From NCBI GenBank assembly GCA_052168355.1, contig JBQLZQ010000085.1:62001-126000 (forward strand): 64,000 nt of DNA, given 5' to 3'. The position numbers and the translations under genes are program-made. Positions 52,137 through 62,788 of the stretch are shown piece by piece. The DNA is from JBQLZQ01 sp052168355 (lineage in GTDB: Bacteria; Pseudomonadota; Alphaproteobacteria; DSM-16000; Inquilinaceae). Position 1 is the first letter of the stretch, and the number at the start of each line of letters is the position of its first letter. Below the pieces are notes generated by a model, which saw only the letters and a list, made by a program, of their open reading frames with translations, did not search any database and was not told the origin of the DNA.

Positions 52137-53582
52137 GTGACCAAACATGGCGAAAAACCATCCGTTGAAGCGGACGCTGCCACGCCGGCATCCCGTGTCG
52201 AGCCTGACCGCGGCCGGCGCGCGGCCGACCGTCCGGAAGGGGCTTCGGGCACGGGAGACCGCATCGCCTTTGGCGGTTTCATAATCGGGCTTGCCTTCCT
52301 TGCCTTTCTGGCCGGTGCGCTTCTGATGCTGGCGCAGATCTTTCCCTACGGACCGTTGAACGATGCCTATCGCGGCGCCCGCGCGGCCTGGGACAAGGCG
52401 TCGCGGTACCAGGATCCCTTTGTCACCGATTTCTGGTTCCCGGCCCCGTGGCCCGAGCGCGGGGTCACCGTGCACGACCCGGCCAGGGCACAGGCGGGAT
52501 ACACCCTTTACACCTCGGGCCACGATACGGTCGCGATGCTGGTGTCGATGACCGGCGAAACCGTCCATGAATGGCGACTGCCCTATAGCGCCGTATGGGA
52601 CGAAACCGCCGCCGTCCAGGATCCGCAGCCCGATAATTTTCTGTATTGGCGCCGGGCGGAGCTGCTGCCCAACGGCGACCTGCTGGCCATCTACGTCGCC
52701 GCCGGAGATTCGCCGTGGGGATACGGGCTGGTACGCCTCGACCGGGACTCGAACGTGGTGTGGCGCTATCTGGCTCAGACCCATCACGACCTCGATATCG
52801 CCCCCGACGGGCGCGTCTTCACCCTGACCCACGAAGTCCGCGACGTCACCTACGACGGGCTGCCGCAGATCACGGTGCCGCGCATCGACGATTCCGTCGT
52901 GGTGCTGTCTCCGGAAGGAGAGGAGCTGCGGCGCGTCTCGGTCATGGATGCGCTGGTCCGTTCGGAATATCGCCGCCTGCTCGACCGGATCACGTGGTTC
53001 AACAGGGAAGACTTCATCCATACGAACGCCCTTGAGGTGGTGACGGCGGGGGAAGCCGCCGTGTTCCCCTTCGCAACCGAGGGGCAGGTGCTGCTGTCCC
53101 TGCGCGACATCGACTCGCTCGTCGTTCTGGATCTGGAAACGGAGGAGATCGTCTGGGCCCTGCGCGGTCCCTGGCTGGCCCAGCACGATCCCGACATCCT
53201 GGAAGACGGCTCCATCCTGCTGTTCGACAACCAGGGTCATTTCGGTCCCGGCGGGCGGTCGCGGGTGATCGAGATCGACCCGGCGACGGCGGGCATTCAA
53301 TGGCAGTACACCGGCACCGTGGATGAGCCGTTCCAAAGCGATGCCCGCGCGGCGCAGCAGCGGCTGACGAACGGCAATACGTTGATCACCGAGTCGATGA
53401 CCGGCCGCATCTTCGAAGTGACGCGCGGCGGCGACATCGTCTGGGAATATCTCAACCCCGTCCGCGCCACCCCGCCGGATGGCGACCGGGGCGTGCTGGT
53501 ACCCATCGTTTCGTGGGCCCAGCGCATCGTGCCCGAAACCCTGGATCCTCAGTTCCGCGCCTGGCTGGAACGCAACGACTAG
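52137..53582 (+). CDS. Arylsulfotransferase (ASST)-like membrane-anchored protein
   Basis: A 481-residue protein. A ~45-residue charged cytoplasmic tail leads to one membrane segment (IAFGGFIIGLAFLAFLAGALLMLAQIF) and a large periplasmic propeller with ASST-like blades (LPNGDLLAIYV; HHDLDIAPDGRVFTLTHEV; QHDPDILEDGSILLFDNQGHFGPGGRSRVIEIDP; LTNGNTLITESMTGRIFEVTRGGDIVWEYLNP). ASST enzymes move sulfate from phenol sulfates to acceptors with catalytic histidines; HHD, QHD and GHF may be these. The GTG at 52137 lies next to the inverted repeat GTCACA-ctc-TGTGAC (52120-52134). First gene of a four-gene operon with a PAPS-type sulfotransferase. Confidence 0.82.
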   Translation: MTKHGEKPSVEADAATPASRVEPDRGRRAADRPEGASGTGDRIAFGGFIIGLAFLAFLAGALLMLAQIFPYGPLNDAYRGARAAWDKASRYQDPFVTDFWFPAPWPERGVTVHDPARAQAGYTLYTSGHDTVAMLVSMTGETVHEWRLPYSAVWDETAAVQDPQPDNFLYWRRAELLPNGDLLAIYVAAGDSPWGYGLVRLDRDSNVVWRYLAQTHHDLDIAPDGRVFTLTHEVRDVTYDGLPQITVPRIDDSVVVLSPEGEELRRVSVMDALVRSEYRRLLDRITWFNREDFIHTNALEVVTAGEAAVFPFATEGQVLLSLRDIDSLVVLDLETEEIVWALRGPWLAQHDPDILEDGSILLFDNQGHFGPGGRSRVIEIDPATAGIQWQYTGTVDEPFQSDARAAQQRLTNGNTLITESMTGRIFEVTRGGDIVWEYLNPVRATPPDGDRGVLVPIVSWAQRIVPETLDPQFRAWLERND

Positions 53583-53595
53583 AAGGATGACATCG

Positions 53596-53877
53596 ATGAA
53601 ACGGCAAACCAACGGCCGGATGCTGGCGACAATCGTGGCCTTGGCCGGCGCCATGACGATATTCTGGTTCGGCGAGGCCCAGGCCTATATCGGGCCTGGT
53701 GCCGGGCTGACGCTGATCGGTGCGGTCTGGGGGCTGGTGCTCGCGGTCGTGGCGGCGCTCAGCTTTGTCGTGCTGTGGCCGCTGCGCCGGGTCTGGCGCC
53801 GCGCCCGGACAAAGCCGCCGCGCCCGGTGGAGCGGGCCGACATGGCCGCCGGCCGGACCCATCGCGACAGGGATTGA
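53596..53877 (+). CDS. Small exported/membrane protein with YIGPGAG motif
   Basis: A 93-residue protein of unknown function. A signal-like segment (MLATIVALAGAMTIFWFGEAQA) ends just before AYIGPGAGL; a membrane helix (IGAVWGLVLAVVAALSFVVLW) and a basic tail (RRVWRRARTK) follow. AGAAGG upstream supports the ATG at 53596. It lies 13 nt after the ASST-like gene and 25 nt before the next membrane protein gene, so it is part of the same operon. Confidence 0.75.
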   Translation: MKRQTNGRMLATIVALAGAMTIFWFGEAQAYIGPGAGLTLIGAVWGLVLAVVAALSFVVLWPLRRVWRRARTKPPRPVERADMAAGRTHRDRD

Positions 53878-53902
53878 CCCGGACATCCCGGCGATCCCAT
53901 CC

Positions 53903-54637
53903 ATGGGCCTTTTCGATCTGCCGGCGCCGCTGTTCGCGTCGATGGACGCGCTTCTCCAGGGCGGCGTTCCGGCGGCCGGTCGCCTGGTGCTGTGGGGTGT
54001 GGCGGCGGGGATCGCCTCCATGGCGCTCTATCGCCTGATCTCCCCCCAAGGCCGGATCGCCGCCCTGAAGCGGCAGGCGGCCGACGCCCGCGCGGCCCTC
54101 AATGCCTATGACGGCGCCTTCGCCGGCGCCGGGCCGCTGATGCGACGGCAATTCGCCCTGTCGCTGCGTCTGATCGCGGTGGCGCTGGGGCCGGCGGTGC
54201 TGGCGTCGCTGCCGGTCCTGAGCCTCATCGTCTGGCTGAGCGCCGCCTATGGGCACAGCTTTCCGCCCGCCGGCACCGCGCCTCCCGTCCGCACCGATCC
54301 CGCCATGCCGGCGCACTGGATCGCGGACGCCGACACCCAAGGACAGGGGCTGGCGCCGCGCATCGTCGTCGGCGACGGGCCGGCGACGGATGCGACGACG
54401 ATCGTCATGAAGGCGCCGGTCCCGGTGCTTCACCCGCGCCGCTGGTGGAACATGCTGATCGCCAATCCGGCCGGCTATGTCCCCGAAACCTTTCCCGTTC
54501 GGGAGATCGCCATCGCGTTGCCTCGGCAACAGATCCTGGCCCTGGGGCCGGCCTGGCTGCGCGGCTGGGAGGCAACGTTCTTTGCCGCCCTGCTGATCGC
54601 CGCGCTGACTGTCAAGATCGTCTTCCGCATCCGGTAG
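53903..54637 (+). CDS. Membrane protein, possibly of the Oxa1/EMC3 (DUF106)-like class
   Basis: A 244-residue protein I cannot name with certainty. The first membrane segment is followed by LYRLISPQGRIAALKRQAADARAAL, a charged helix, then RRQFALSLRLIAVALGPAVLASLPVLSLIVWLSAAYG, a periplasmic part rich in proline, and a last segment near the C-terminus. SPQ...LK followed by a coiled helix and paired membrane segments recalls EMC3/TMCO1-type insertases; this is inference from pattern only. It sits between the YIGPGAG protein and the sulfotransferase, whose gene starts 9 nt later. Confidence 0.7.
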   Translation: MGLFDLPAPLFASMDALLQGGVPAAGRLVLWGVAAGIASMALYRLISPQGRIAALKRQAADARAALNAYDGAFAGAGPLMRRQFALSLRLIAVALGPAVLASLPVLSLIVWLSAAYGHSFPPAGTAPPVRTDPAMPAHWIADADTQGQGLAPRIVVGDGPATDATTIVMKAPVPVLHPRRWWNMLIANPAGYVPETFPVREIAIALPRQQILALGPAWLRGWEATFFAALLIAALTVKIVFRIR

Positions 54638-54646
54638 AGACAGGCC

Positions 54647-55795
54647 ATGTCCGGGACCGCATCCGCCACCGACGGCTTTCGCGTCACCCCCTGGATCCAT
54701 GCGATGGGTGGGCTGGTTCACCGCCATCCGCGTGTCTGGCGATGGCTCGGCGATCTTGAAACCCGGGTCGCGGCGGAGCGGACGGCCGGGATCGCCATCG
54801 ACCGGCCCATCTATGTCAGCGGCCTTGCCCGATCGGGGAGCACCATCCTGCTCGAGGTGCTGGCCCGGCACGCCGACACGGCCACCCATCGCTATCGCGA
54901 TTATCCGCTGATCTTCACCCCCTGGTGGTGGAACCGTTATCTGGACCGGATGCCGGCGGGACCGGGCGCGGCTCCCGCCGAACGCTCGCACGGCGATGGC
55001 ATCATGGTCACAGCAGACAGCCCGGAGGCGTTCGAGGAAGTTCTGTGGATGGTGTTCTTTCCCGATCTCCACGATCCGGCGGTCCCGTCCGTCCTGGACC
55101 GCGGGACGGACCATCCGGTCTTCGCCGCCTTCTATCGCGACCATCTGCGCAAGCTGTTGAGCATCCGTCAGGGTCGGCGGTATCTGTCCAAGGGCAATTA
55201 CAACATCACCCGGCTCGACTATCTGCTGCGGCTGTTTCCCGACGCGCGCTTTATCATCCCGGTGCGCGATCCCGTCTGGCATATCGCGTCGCTGATGAAA
55301 CAGCATCGGCTGTTCTGCGAGGGCGTCGCGCGCCACCCCAAGGCCCTGGATCATCTGCGGCGGGTCGGACATTTCGAATTCGGGCCCGATCGCAGGCCGA
55401 TCAACACCGGCAACAAAGCGCGCACGGCCGAGATCCAGACCCTCTGGACGGACGGGGCGGAGGTCGCGGGGTGGGCCCGGTACTGGGCCGACATCCACAG
55501 CTTCCTGGCCGACCGTCTGGCGACCAACCCGGCGCTGCGGGCCGCCACCCATATCGTGCGCTTCGAGGATCTCTGCCGGGCTCCCCGAGAAATCCTCGGC
55601 GGCGTGCTGGGTCATTGCGGCCTGCCGGACGTCGACGCCGTCGCGGCCGAGGCGGCGAAGGACATCCGCTTTCCGGGATACTACACGCCGCGTTTCACCC
55701 AGGATGATCTTGAGATGATCGCCCGGGAAACGGGACCGGCGGCGGCCCGCTTCGGCTACGGATCATCCGCCACAGCGGTCCAGGCTTCCGGCTGA
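54647..55795 (+). CDS. Sulfotransferase family protein (PAPS-dependent)
   Basis: A 382-residue cytoplasmic enzyme. The 5'-phosphosulfate loop is YVSGLARSGSTILLEVL near residue 57, and the 3'-phosphate binding region is FIIPVRDPVWHIASLMKQH near residue 205; both are standard PAPS sulfotransferase features. It closes the 52.1-55.8 kb operon with the ASST-like protein. The acceptor is unknown: sugar, lipid or small molecule. It is followed by a 400-bp non-coding repeat block. Confidence 0.85.
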   Translation: MSGTASATDGFRVTPWIHAMGGLVHRHPRVWRWLGDLETRVAAERTAGIAIDRPIYVSGLARSGSTILLEVLARHADTATHRYRDYPLIFTPWWWNRYLDRMPAGPGAAPAERSHGDGIMVTADSPEAFEEVLWMVFFPDLHDPAVPSVLDRGTDHPVFAAFYRDHLRKLLSIRQGRRYLSKGNYNITRLDYLLRLFPDARFIIPVRDPVWHIASLMKQHRLFCEGVARHPKALDHLRRVGHFEFGPDRRPINTGNKARTAEIQTLWTDGAEVAGWARYWADIHSFLADRLATNPALRAATHIVRFEDLCRAPREILGGVLGHCGLPDVDAVAAEAAKDIRFPGYYTPRFTQDDLEMIARETGPAAARFGYGSSATAVQASG

Positions 55796-55851
55796 AGGTC
55801 TTGAGGGCTCGTCGTCGCCAAATTGGCGGCGGAGAAGCCCACGGAGAGGCC

Positions 55852-56142
55852 GTGAGCCCCGGACTTGATCCGGGGCCGTTGCGAGGCGGCGCCGTTTGCA
55901 CTCTTGGAGCACCGTGGTCCCGCAAAGGTCCCGCATCGAGTGCGGGACTCGTCGGTTGGATTTTCGCAGCCGAGACTTCCAAAGAAGGAGGCGGTGAGCC
56001 CCGGACTTGATCCGGGGCCCTTGCGAGGCACTGCCGTTTGTACTCTTGGAGCACCACGGTCCTGCATCGAGCGCGGGACTCGTCGGTTGGATTTTCGCAG
56101 CCGAGACTTCCAAAGGAGGCGGTGAGCCCCGGACTTGATCCA
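55852..56142. repeat. Tandem non-coding repeat, about 2.2 copies of a ~130-140 bp unit
   Basis: The 407-bp gap 55796-56202 between convergent genes has no gene. Units start at 55852, 55994 and 56122 (partial) with GTGAGCCCCGGACTTGATCC; copies 1 and 2 are 142 and 128 bp and share a long identical tail (GGACTCGTCGGTTGGATTTT, then TCGCAGCCGAGACTTCCAAA). Each unit has the inverted repeat CCCCGGA-cttga-TCCGGGG, and CCCGCA-tcgag-TGCGGG in copy 1. The CCCCGGA dyad recalls a common intergenic element of alphaproteobacteria. It could also stop transcription from both sides. Confidence 0.85.
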
Positions 56143-56202
56143 AGGCTGGCGCGGGACCGAGAGGCCGGCTATCGGCCCGGTCGGCCGCACCGGCCGGCAA
56201 GG

Positions 56203-57804
56203 TCAGCGCGACGCGGACTGCGGATCGGGTGCCGTCGGGTGATATTGGTACAGCCATGTTTCGGTCAGCGGCTGCCCGACGACATCCAGGTAGAGCCGCA
56301 GTTCGACGGGATCGGTGCCGCTGGCGGTCAGGTCGAACTGGGCGCGCCATCGATCGGTGTTCGGAATGCGTTCGGCAAAAACGTAGGAGATGGATCCGCG
56401 CGACGTGTCGATGACCGGCACCGGCTCGGCGTCGTCGGGCAGGGACGACAGCGGGCCGCCGGCGAATTCGATGACGAACTTGCGGACGCCTTCCGGGCGC
56501 GGCTTGCCCGGCTCGCCGCCCCGTCCAAGGCGGGTGGCCACCGTCCGCGCGATGTCGGTGGACCGGAACGGCTCGTCGGCCAGCCAATGCAGCCGATAGC
56601 GAAGGCTGTGGCTGGAGCCGGCGACCACGGGCTCGGCGGGGACCCAGAAGGCGACGATGTTGTCGTGGATCTCGTCGTCGGTCGGAATTTCGACCAGCTG
56701 GACCGCGCCCGCGCCCCAATCGCCCAGGGGCTCGACCCACAGGCTGGGCCGTCTCTCGTAGTGCACGCCGTCCAGATAATGTTCGAAATCCCGGTCGCGC
56801 TGCAGCAGGCCAAAGCCGCGCGGGTTCTCATCGACGAAGCTTGATGTCATCACCCGTCGGGGGTTGTTGAGCGGACGCCACAGGCGCTCTCCGCCGCCGG
56901 TCCACAAGGCAAGGCCATCGCTGTCATGCACCTCCGGCCGCCAGTCCTGACGGTCGCTGCGTTGCGCCTCGGAAAACCAGTACATTGACGTGAGCGGCGC
57001 GATGCCCAGCCGGTACACCGACTGTCGGGCGAACAGGGCGGCTTCGACATCCATGACCACTCCCTCGGTCCGCAGAATCGAAAACCGGAAGGCGCCCGTG
57101 ACGCTGGGACCGTCGAGCAGGGCGTGCACCACCGCCGGGTCGTCGGGGGTCAGGGCCGGGGCGATATAAAAGGCGACGAAGTCGGGGAATTCCTCCGGCG
57201 TCGGCGCGGCCGTATCCACCGTTATGCCGCGGGCCGACAGACCGTACTGATTGAGCGCCCCGATGGCGCGGAAATAGGACGCGCCCAAGAAGGCCACCCA
57301 ATCCTGGGTCCTCCAATCGTCACGGAAACGGCTTTCGTGCAGACGGAAACCGGCAAACCCGGCATCGGCCGGAAGATCCTGGGCGGGGCTGTCCGCGGGC
57401 ATACGGAAATAGGCCGGCGCGTACAGAATCTCGCGCGCCGTGTCGTCCTCGACCACGTTCATGCGCACGGTCTTCTGGAAAAACTGTCCCAAGTGAAAAA
57501 ACGTCGTCGGATAGACACCAGGCCCCTCGGCGAACAGCGCGAGGTCGCGACGGAAATCGATCTTGCCATGGGCCTCGTAATCGATCTGCTGAACCGCCGC
57601 CGGCATCGGCCGGTTGGGCGGCGCATAGGCCGTCCCGGCGAGGACCCGCGCTTCCTCCACCAGGGACTCATAACTGAACGGAAGGGACGGACCGAACTGA
57701 AGGGCCTCCGCGGCAAGGCCGGGCCCCGGGCGGCCCAGGACGGCGAGGGCCGCGGTCGCGGCGGCGGACTGCAAAAGGGTGCGGCGATTGGGCCGGATGG
57801 GCAT
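56203..57804 (-). CDS. Glucan biosynthesis protein, OpgD/OpgG (MdoG) family
   Basis: A 533-residue periplasmic protein. The N-terminus NRRTLLQSAAATAALAVLG is a Tat-type signal, as in OpgD. Family stretches: QIDYEAHGKIDFRRDLALFAEGPGVYPTTFFHLGQFF, GASYFRAIGALNQYGLSARG, PLTSMYWFSEAQRSDRQDWRPEVHDSDGLALW, NPRGFGLLQRDRDFEHYLDG, and WLYQYHP at the end. It shapes osmoregulated periplasmic glucans. The usual glucosyltransferase OpgH is not beside it. The ATG at 57804 fits the signal; the frame upstream is unrelated. Divergent from ATP12. Confidence 0.9.
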   Translation of the reverse strand: MPIRPNRRTLLQSAAATAALAVLGRPGPGLAAEALQFGPSLPFSYESLVEEARVLAGTAYAPPNRPMPAAVQQIDYEAHGKIDFRRDLALFAEGPGVYPTTFFHLGQFFQKTVRMNVVEDDTAREILYAPAYFRMPADSPAQDLPADAGFAGFRLHESRFRDDWRTQDWVAFLGASYFRAIGALNQYGLSARGITVDTAAPTPEEFPDFVAFYIAPALTPDDPAVVHALLDGPSVTGAFRFSILRTEGVVMDVEAALFARQSVYRLGIAPLTSMYWFSEAQRSDRQDWRPEVHDSDGLALWTGGGERLWRPLNNPRRVMTSSFVDENPRGFGLLQRDRDFEHYLDGVHYERRPSLWVEPLGDWGAGAVQLVEIPTDDEIHDNIVAFWVPAEPVVAGSSHSLRYRLHWLADEPFRSTDIARTVATRLGRGGEPGKPRPEGVRKFVIEFAGGPLSSLPDDAEPVPVIDTSRGSISYVFAERIPNTDRWRAQFDLTASGTDPVELRLYLDVVGQPLTETWLYQYHPTAPDPQSASR

Positions 57805-57991
57805 GGGCCGACGCTCCAGGAACCAGGGTGTCAGTGAACAGAGATGCACCAGCCATAGACGGCGATTCGGGAGATATCGTCCCTGCGGATCGATGCGGCC
57901 CTTGCGGCCACCGGCCGAAACCGCTTCCTTGACACAGCGAGACGGACATAAAGCCGCCACGGATCACGACCGATTGGATTAAAATATCAAG

Positions 57992-58690
57992 ATGAGACGG
58001 TTCTATAAAATCGTTGAAGTGGCACCTCAGAAGGAGTCCTTCTCGATCCGGCTGGACGGCAAGCCGATCCGCACTCCGGCCAAGGCACCGTTGCTGGTGC
58101 CGACCCGGGCGTTGGCCAATGCGGTGGCCGACGAATGGCGGGCGCAGTCCGTTGTGGTCGTTCCCGCGACGATGCCGATGACTCAGCTTGTCACCACCTC
58201 CATCGACAGCGTGACGCCGATGCGCGCGGCGGTCGTGGACGATCTTCTGGCTTATGCCGGCACCGATCTCATCTGCTATTGGGCGGAGCAGCCGGACGAT
58301 CTGATCCGTCGCCAGGAAGCCGCGTGGCAACCGCTGCTGGAGTGGGCCGCCGACGCGTTGGGCGCACGGCTGGTGGCAACCCGAGGGGTCATGCCGGTCG
58401 AGCAGCGGGCGGAGGCCCGGCGGGCCCTGGCGCGCGCCGTCGCCGACCTGCCGGATCCCACGCTGACCGGGGTGCGGCATGCGGCGGCCCTGACCGGCTC
58501 CCTGGTCCTTGCCTTTGCCATGCTGCGCCATCGGCTGGATCCCGCTCAGGTGTTCGCCGCCGCCGTGATCGACGAGACGTTCCAGGCCGAGCGCTGGGGC
58601 GAGGACACCGAGGCCGCCGCCCGGCGCGAGGGGCTGGCGGCCGAACTCACGGCCGTCGGCCGTTTTCTTGATCTCCTGGCGGAGCCGTAG
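57992..58690 (+). CDS. ATP12 family F1-ATPase assembly chaperone
   Basis: A 232-residue protein of the ATP12 family (RRFYKIVEV; FSIRLDGKPIRTPAKAPLLVPTRALANAVADEW; MPMTQLVTTSID; DLICYWAEQPDDLIRRQEAAWQPLLEWA). In mitochondria and alphaproteobacteria it helps fold F1 alpha subunits. It is far from any ATP synthase genes here; the carboxylase genes follow 78 nt later, which is a common alphaproteobacterial neighbour order. Confidence 0.92.
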   Translation: MRRFYKIVEVAPQKESFSIRLDGKPIRTPAKAPLLVPTRALANAVADEWRAQSVVVVPATMPMTQLVTTSIDSVTPMRAAVVDDLLAYAGTDLICYWAEQPDDLIRRQEAAWQPLLEWAADALGARLVATRGVMPVEQRAEARRALARAVADLPDPTLTGVRHAAALTGSLVLAFAMLRHRLDPAQVFAAAVIDETFQAERWGEDTEAAARREGLAAELTAVGRFLDLLAEP

Positions 58691-58768
58691 CCGGCCGACT
58701 AGACTTGCCGTAACGGTACATCACCACAGGAGGGGCGGCATGCACGGGGTGACGAACGGGGTACGGTC

Positions 58769-60301
58769 ATGAAGTCGGTACTGTCCAGACTGGACGACAT
58801 GCGCGCCCGGGCCCGGGCAGGCGGCGGTCCCCGGCGGGTCGACGCGCAGCACGCCAAGGGCAAGCTGACGGCGCGCGAGCGGCTGGAGATCCTGCTGGAC
58901 GACGGGTCCTTCGAAGAATGGGACATGTTCGTCGAACACCGCACTTCCGAATTCGGCATGGCCGACCAGAAGATTCCCGGTGACGGCGTGGTCACCGGGT
59001 ACGGTACGGTCAACGGCCGTCTGGTGTTCGTGTTCAGCCAGGACTTCACCGTGTTTGGCGGCTCCCTTTCGGAGGCGCATGCCGAGAAGATCTGCAAGGT
59101 CATGGATCAGGCCATGAAGGTCGGGGCGCCGGTGATCGGCCTCAACGACAGCGGCGGCGCCCGTATCCAGGAGGGGGTGGCGTCCCTGGGCGCCTATGCC
59201 GAGGTGTTTCAGCGCAATGTCCTGGCCTCGGGCGTGGTGCCGCAGATTTCCATGATCATGGGGCCGTGCGCCGGCGGTGCCGTCTATTCGCCGGCCATGA
59301 CCGATTTCATCTTCATGGTCCGCGACAGCGCCTACATGTTCGTGACCGGTCCCGACGTCGTGAAGACGGTCACCCACGAGGTCGTCACGGCGGAACAGCT
59401 GGGCGGCGCGACCACCCACACCACCCGATCGGGCGTCGCCGACTGCGCCTTCGACAACGACGTCGAAGCGTTGCTCGAACTCCGCCGCTTTCTCGATTTC
59501 CTGCCGACCTCAAACCGGGAAAAGCCGCCGGTGCGGCCGACCGCCGACCCCGAGGTGCGGACGGAACCGTCGCTGGACAGTCTGATCCCGGCCGACGCCC
59601 AGCAGCCCTACGACATGAAGGAGCTGATTCAAAAAACCGTGGACGAAGGCGACTTCTTCGAACTGCAACCCGCCTTCGCCCGCAACATCCTGATCGGGTT
59701 CGGTCGGATGGCCGGGCAGACGGTCGGCTTTGTCGCCAACCAGCCGATGGTCCTCGCCGGCTGCCTGGACATCGATTCATCGAAGAAGGCGGCGCGCTTC
59801 GTCCGTTTTTGCGACTGTTTCAACATCCCCATCGTCACCTTTGTCGACGTGCCGGGGTTTCTGCCGGGCACGGCGCAGGAATATGGCGGCATCATCAAGC
59901 ACGGGGCCAAGCTTCTGTTCGCCTATGCCGAGGCGACCGTGCCCAAGGTGACGGTCATCACCCGCAAGGCCTACGGTGGGGCGTACGACGTCATGGCGTC
60001 GAAGCATCTGCGGGGTGACGTGAACTATGCCTGGCCGACGGCCGAGATCGCGGTGATGGGTCCGAAGGGAGCGGTGGAGATCATCTTCCGCGCCGACCTG
60101 GGCGATGCCGACAAGATCGAAAAACACACCGAGCATTACCGCGCCACCTTCGCCAACCCGTTCGTGGCCGGCGCCCGCGGTTACATCGACGATGTCATCA
60201 TGCCGCGCGATACGCGGCCGCGCCTGTGCCGGGCCTTGGCCATGCTGCGCAATAAAGTGCTGGAGAACCCGCTCAAGAAACACGACAACATTCCGCTGTA
60301 G
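58769..60301 (+). CDS. pccB: Propionyl/acyl-CoA carboxylase carboxyltransferase (beta) subunit
   Basis: A 510-residue carboxyltransferase. N-terminal and C-terminal crotonase-like domains with GLNDSGGARIQEGVASLGAYAEVF, MGPCAGGAVYSPAMTDFIFMV and FVDVPGFLPGTAQEYGGIIKHGAKLLFAY, which are PccB hallmarks. It moves the carboxyl group from biotin to propionyl-CoA to give methylmalonyl-CoA. The alpha subunit is two genes downstream, with a VOC gene between. Confidence 0.93.
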   Translation: MKSVLSRLDDMRARARAGGGPRRVDAQHAKGKLTARERLEILLDDGSFEEWDMFVEHRTSEFGMADQKIPGDGVVTGYGTVNGRLVFVFSQDFTVFGGSLSEAHAEKICKVMDQAMKVGAPVIGLNDSGGARIQEGVASLGAYAEVFQRNVLASGVVPQISMIMGPCAGGAVYSPAMTDFIFMVRDSAYMFVTGPDVVKTVTHEVVTAEQLGGATTHTTRSGVADCAFDNDVEALLELRRFLDFLPTSNREKPPVRPTADPEVRTEPSLDSLIPADAQQPYDMKELIQKTVDEGDFFELQPAFARNILIGFGRMAGQTVGFVANQPMVLAGCLDIDSSKKAARFVRFCDCFNIPIVTFVDVPGFLPGTAQEYGGIIKHGAKLLFAYAEATVPKVTVITRKAYGGAYDVMASKHLRGDVNYAWPTAEIAVMGPKGAVEIIFRADLGDADKIEKHTEHYRATFANPFVAGARGYIDDVIMPRDTRPRLCRALAMLRNKVLENPLKKHDNIPL

Positions 60302-60310
60302 GACTCTGAC

Positions 60311-60748
60311 ATGGAACAGAGACTGACCATGGTGACCCTGGGGGTCGCCGATCTGGACCGGTCACGTCGCTTCTATATCGAGGGGCTCGGCTGGCGGCCG
60401 TCGGACGTGGCATCGGACAGCGTCGTTTTTATCGACGCCGGCGGCGTGGTTTTGGGCCTCTACGGTCGCGATGCGCTGGCCGAGGATATCGGCATCGATT
60501 CGGCGGGACGCGGCTTCGCCGGCGTCGCCCTGGCCCACAACGTGGCGACCCCAGAGGCCGTGGCGGAGGTTCTGGACCAGGCGGTTACGGCCGGCGCGCG
60601 GCTGCTGAAACCGGCGCAGGACGTGTTCTGGGGTGGGCATTCGGGCTATTTCGCCGACCCGGACGGCCATGTCTGGGAGGTGGCGTGGAACCCGTTCATG
60701 CCGCTGGACGATCAGGGCCGCATGACCCTGCCGCCGCCGGCTGCCTGA
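60311..60748 (+). CDS. VOC (glyoxalase/bleomycin resistance) family protein
   Basis: A 145-residue single-chain VOC protein: VTLGVADLDRSRRFYIEGLGW...VFIDAGGVVLGLYG, and SGYFADPDGHVWEVAWNP. Metal ligands of glyoxalase type are only partly clear. It lies 9 nt after pccB and 54 nt before pccA, so it is co-transcribed. Methylmalonyl-CoA epimerase, which belongs to the same superfamily, would fit the pathway, but the sequence looks more like general glyoxalase-like VOC proteins. Confidence 0.82.
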   Translation: MEQRLTMVTLGVADLDRSRRFYIEGLGWRPSDVASDSVVFIDAGGVVLGLYGRDALAEDIGIDSAGRGFAGVALAHNVATPEAVAEVLDQAVTAGARLLKPAQDVFWGGHSGYFADPDGHVWEVAWNPFMPLDDQGRMTLPPPAA

Positions 60749-60802
60749 CCTTAGAGCCCTTTCCTGTTGCCGCCATTTGGGCTTTGTGCCCCAATCCCCG
60801 CC

Positions 60803-62784
<1,982 letters not shown>

Positions 62785-62788
<4 letters not shown>

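Noticed and set aside
55852..56142. Repeat block considered as a CRISPR array
   Set aside because: Units are 128-142 bp and nearly identical throughout, without short repeats and unique spacers, and no cas gene is near.
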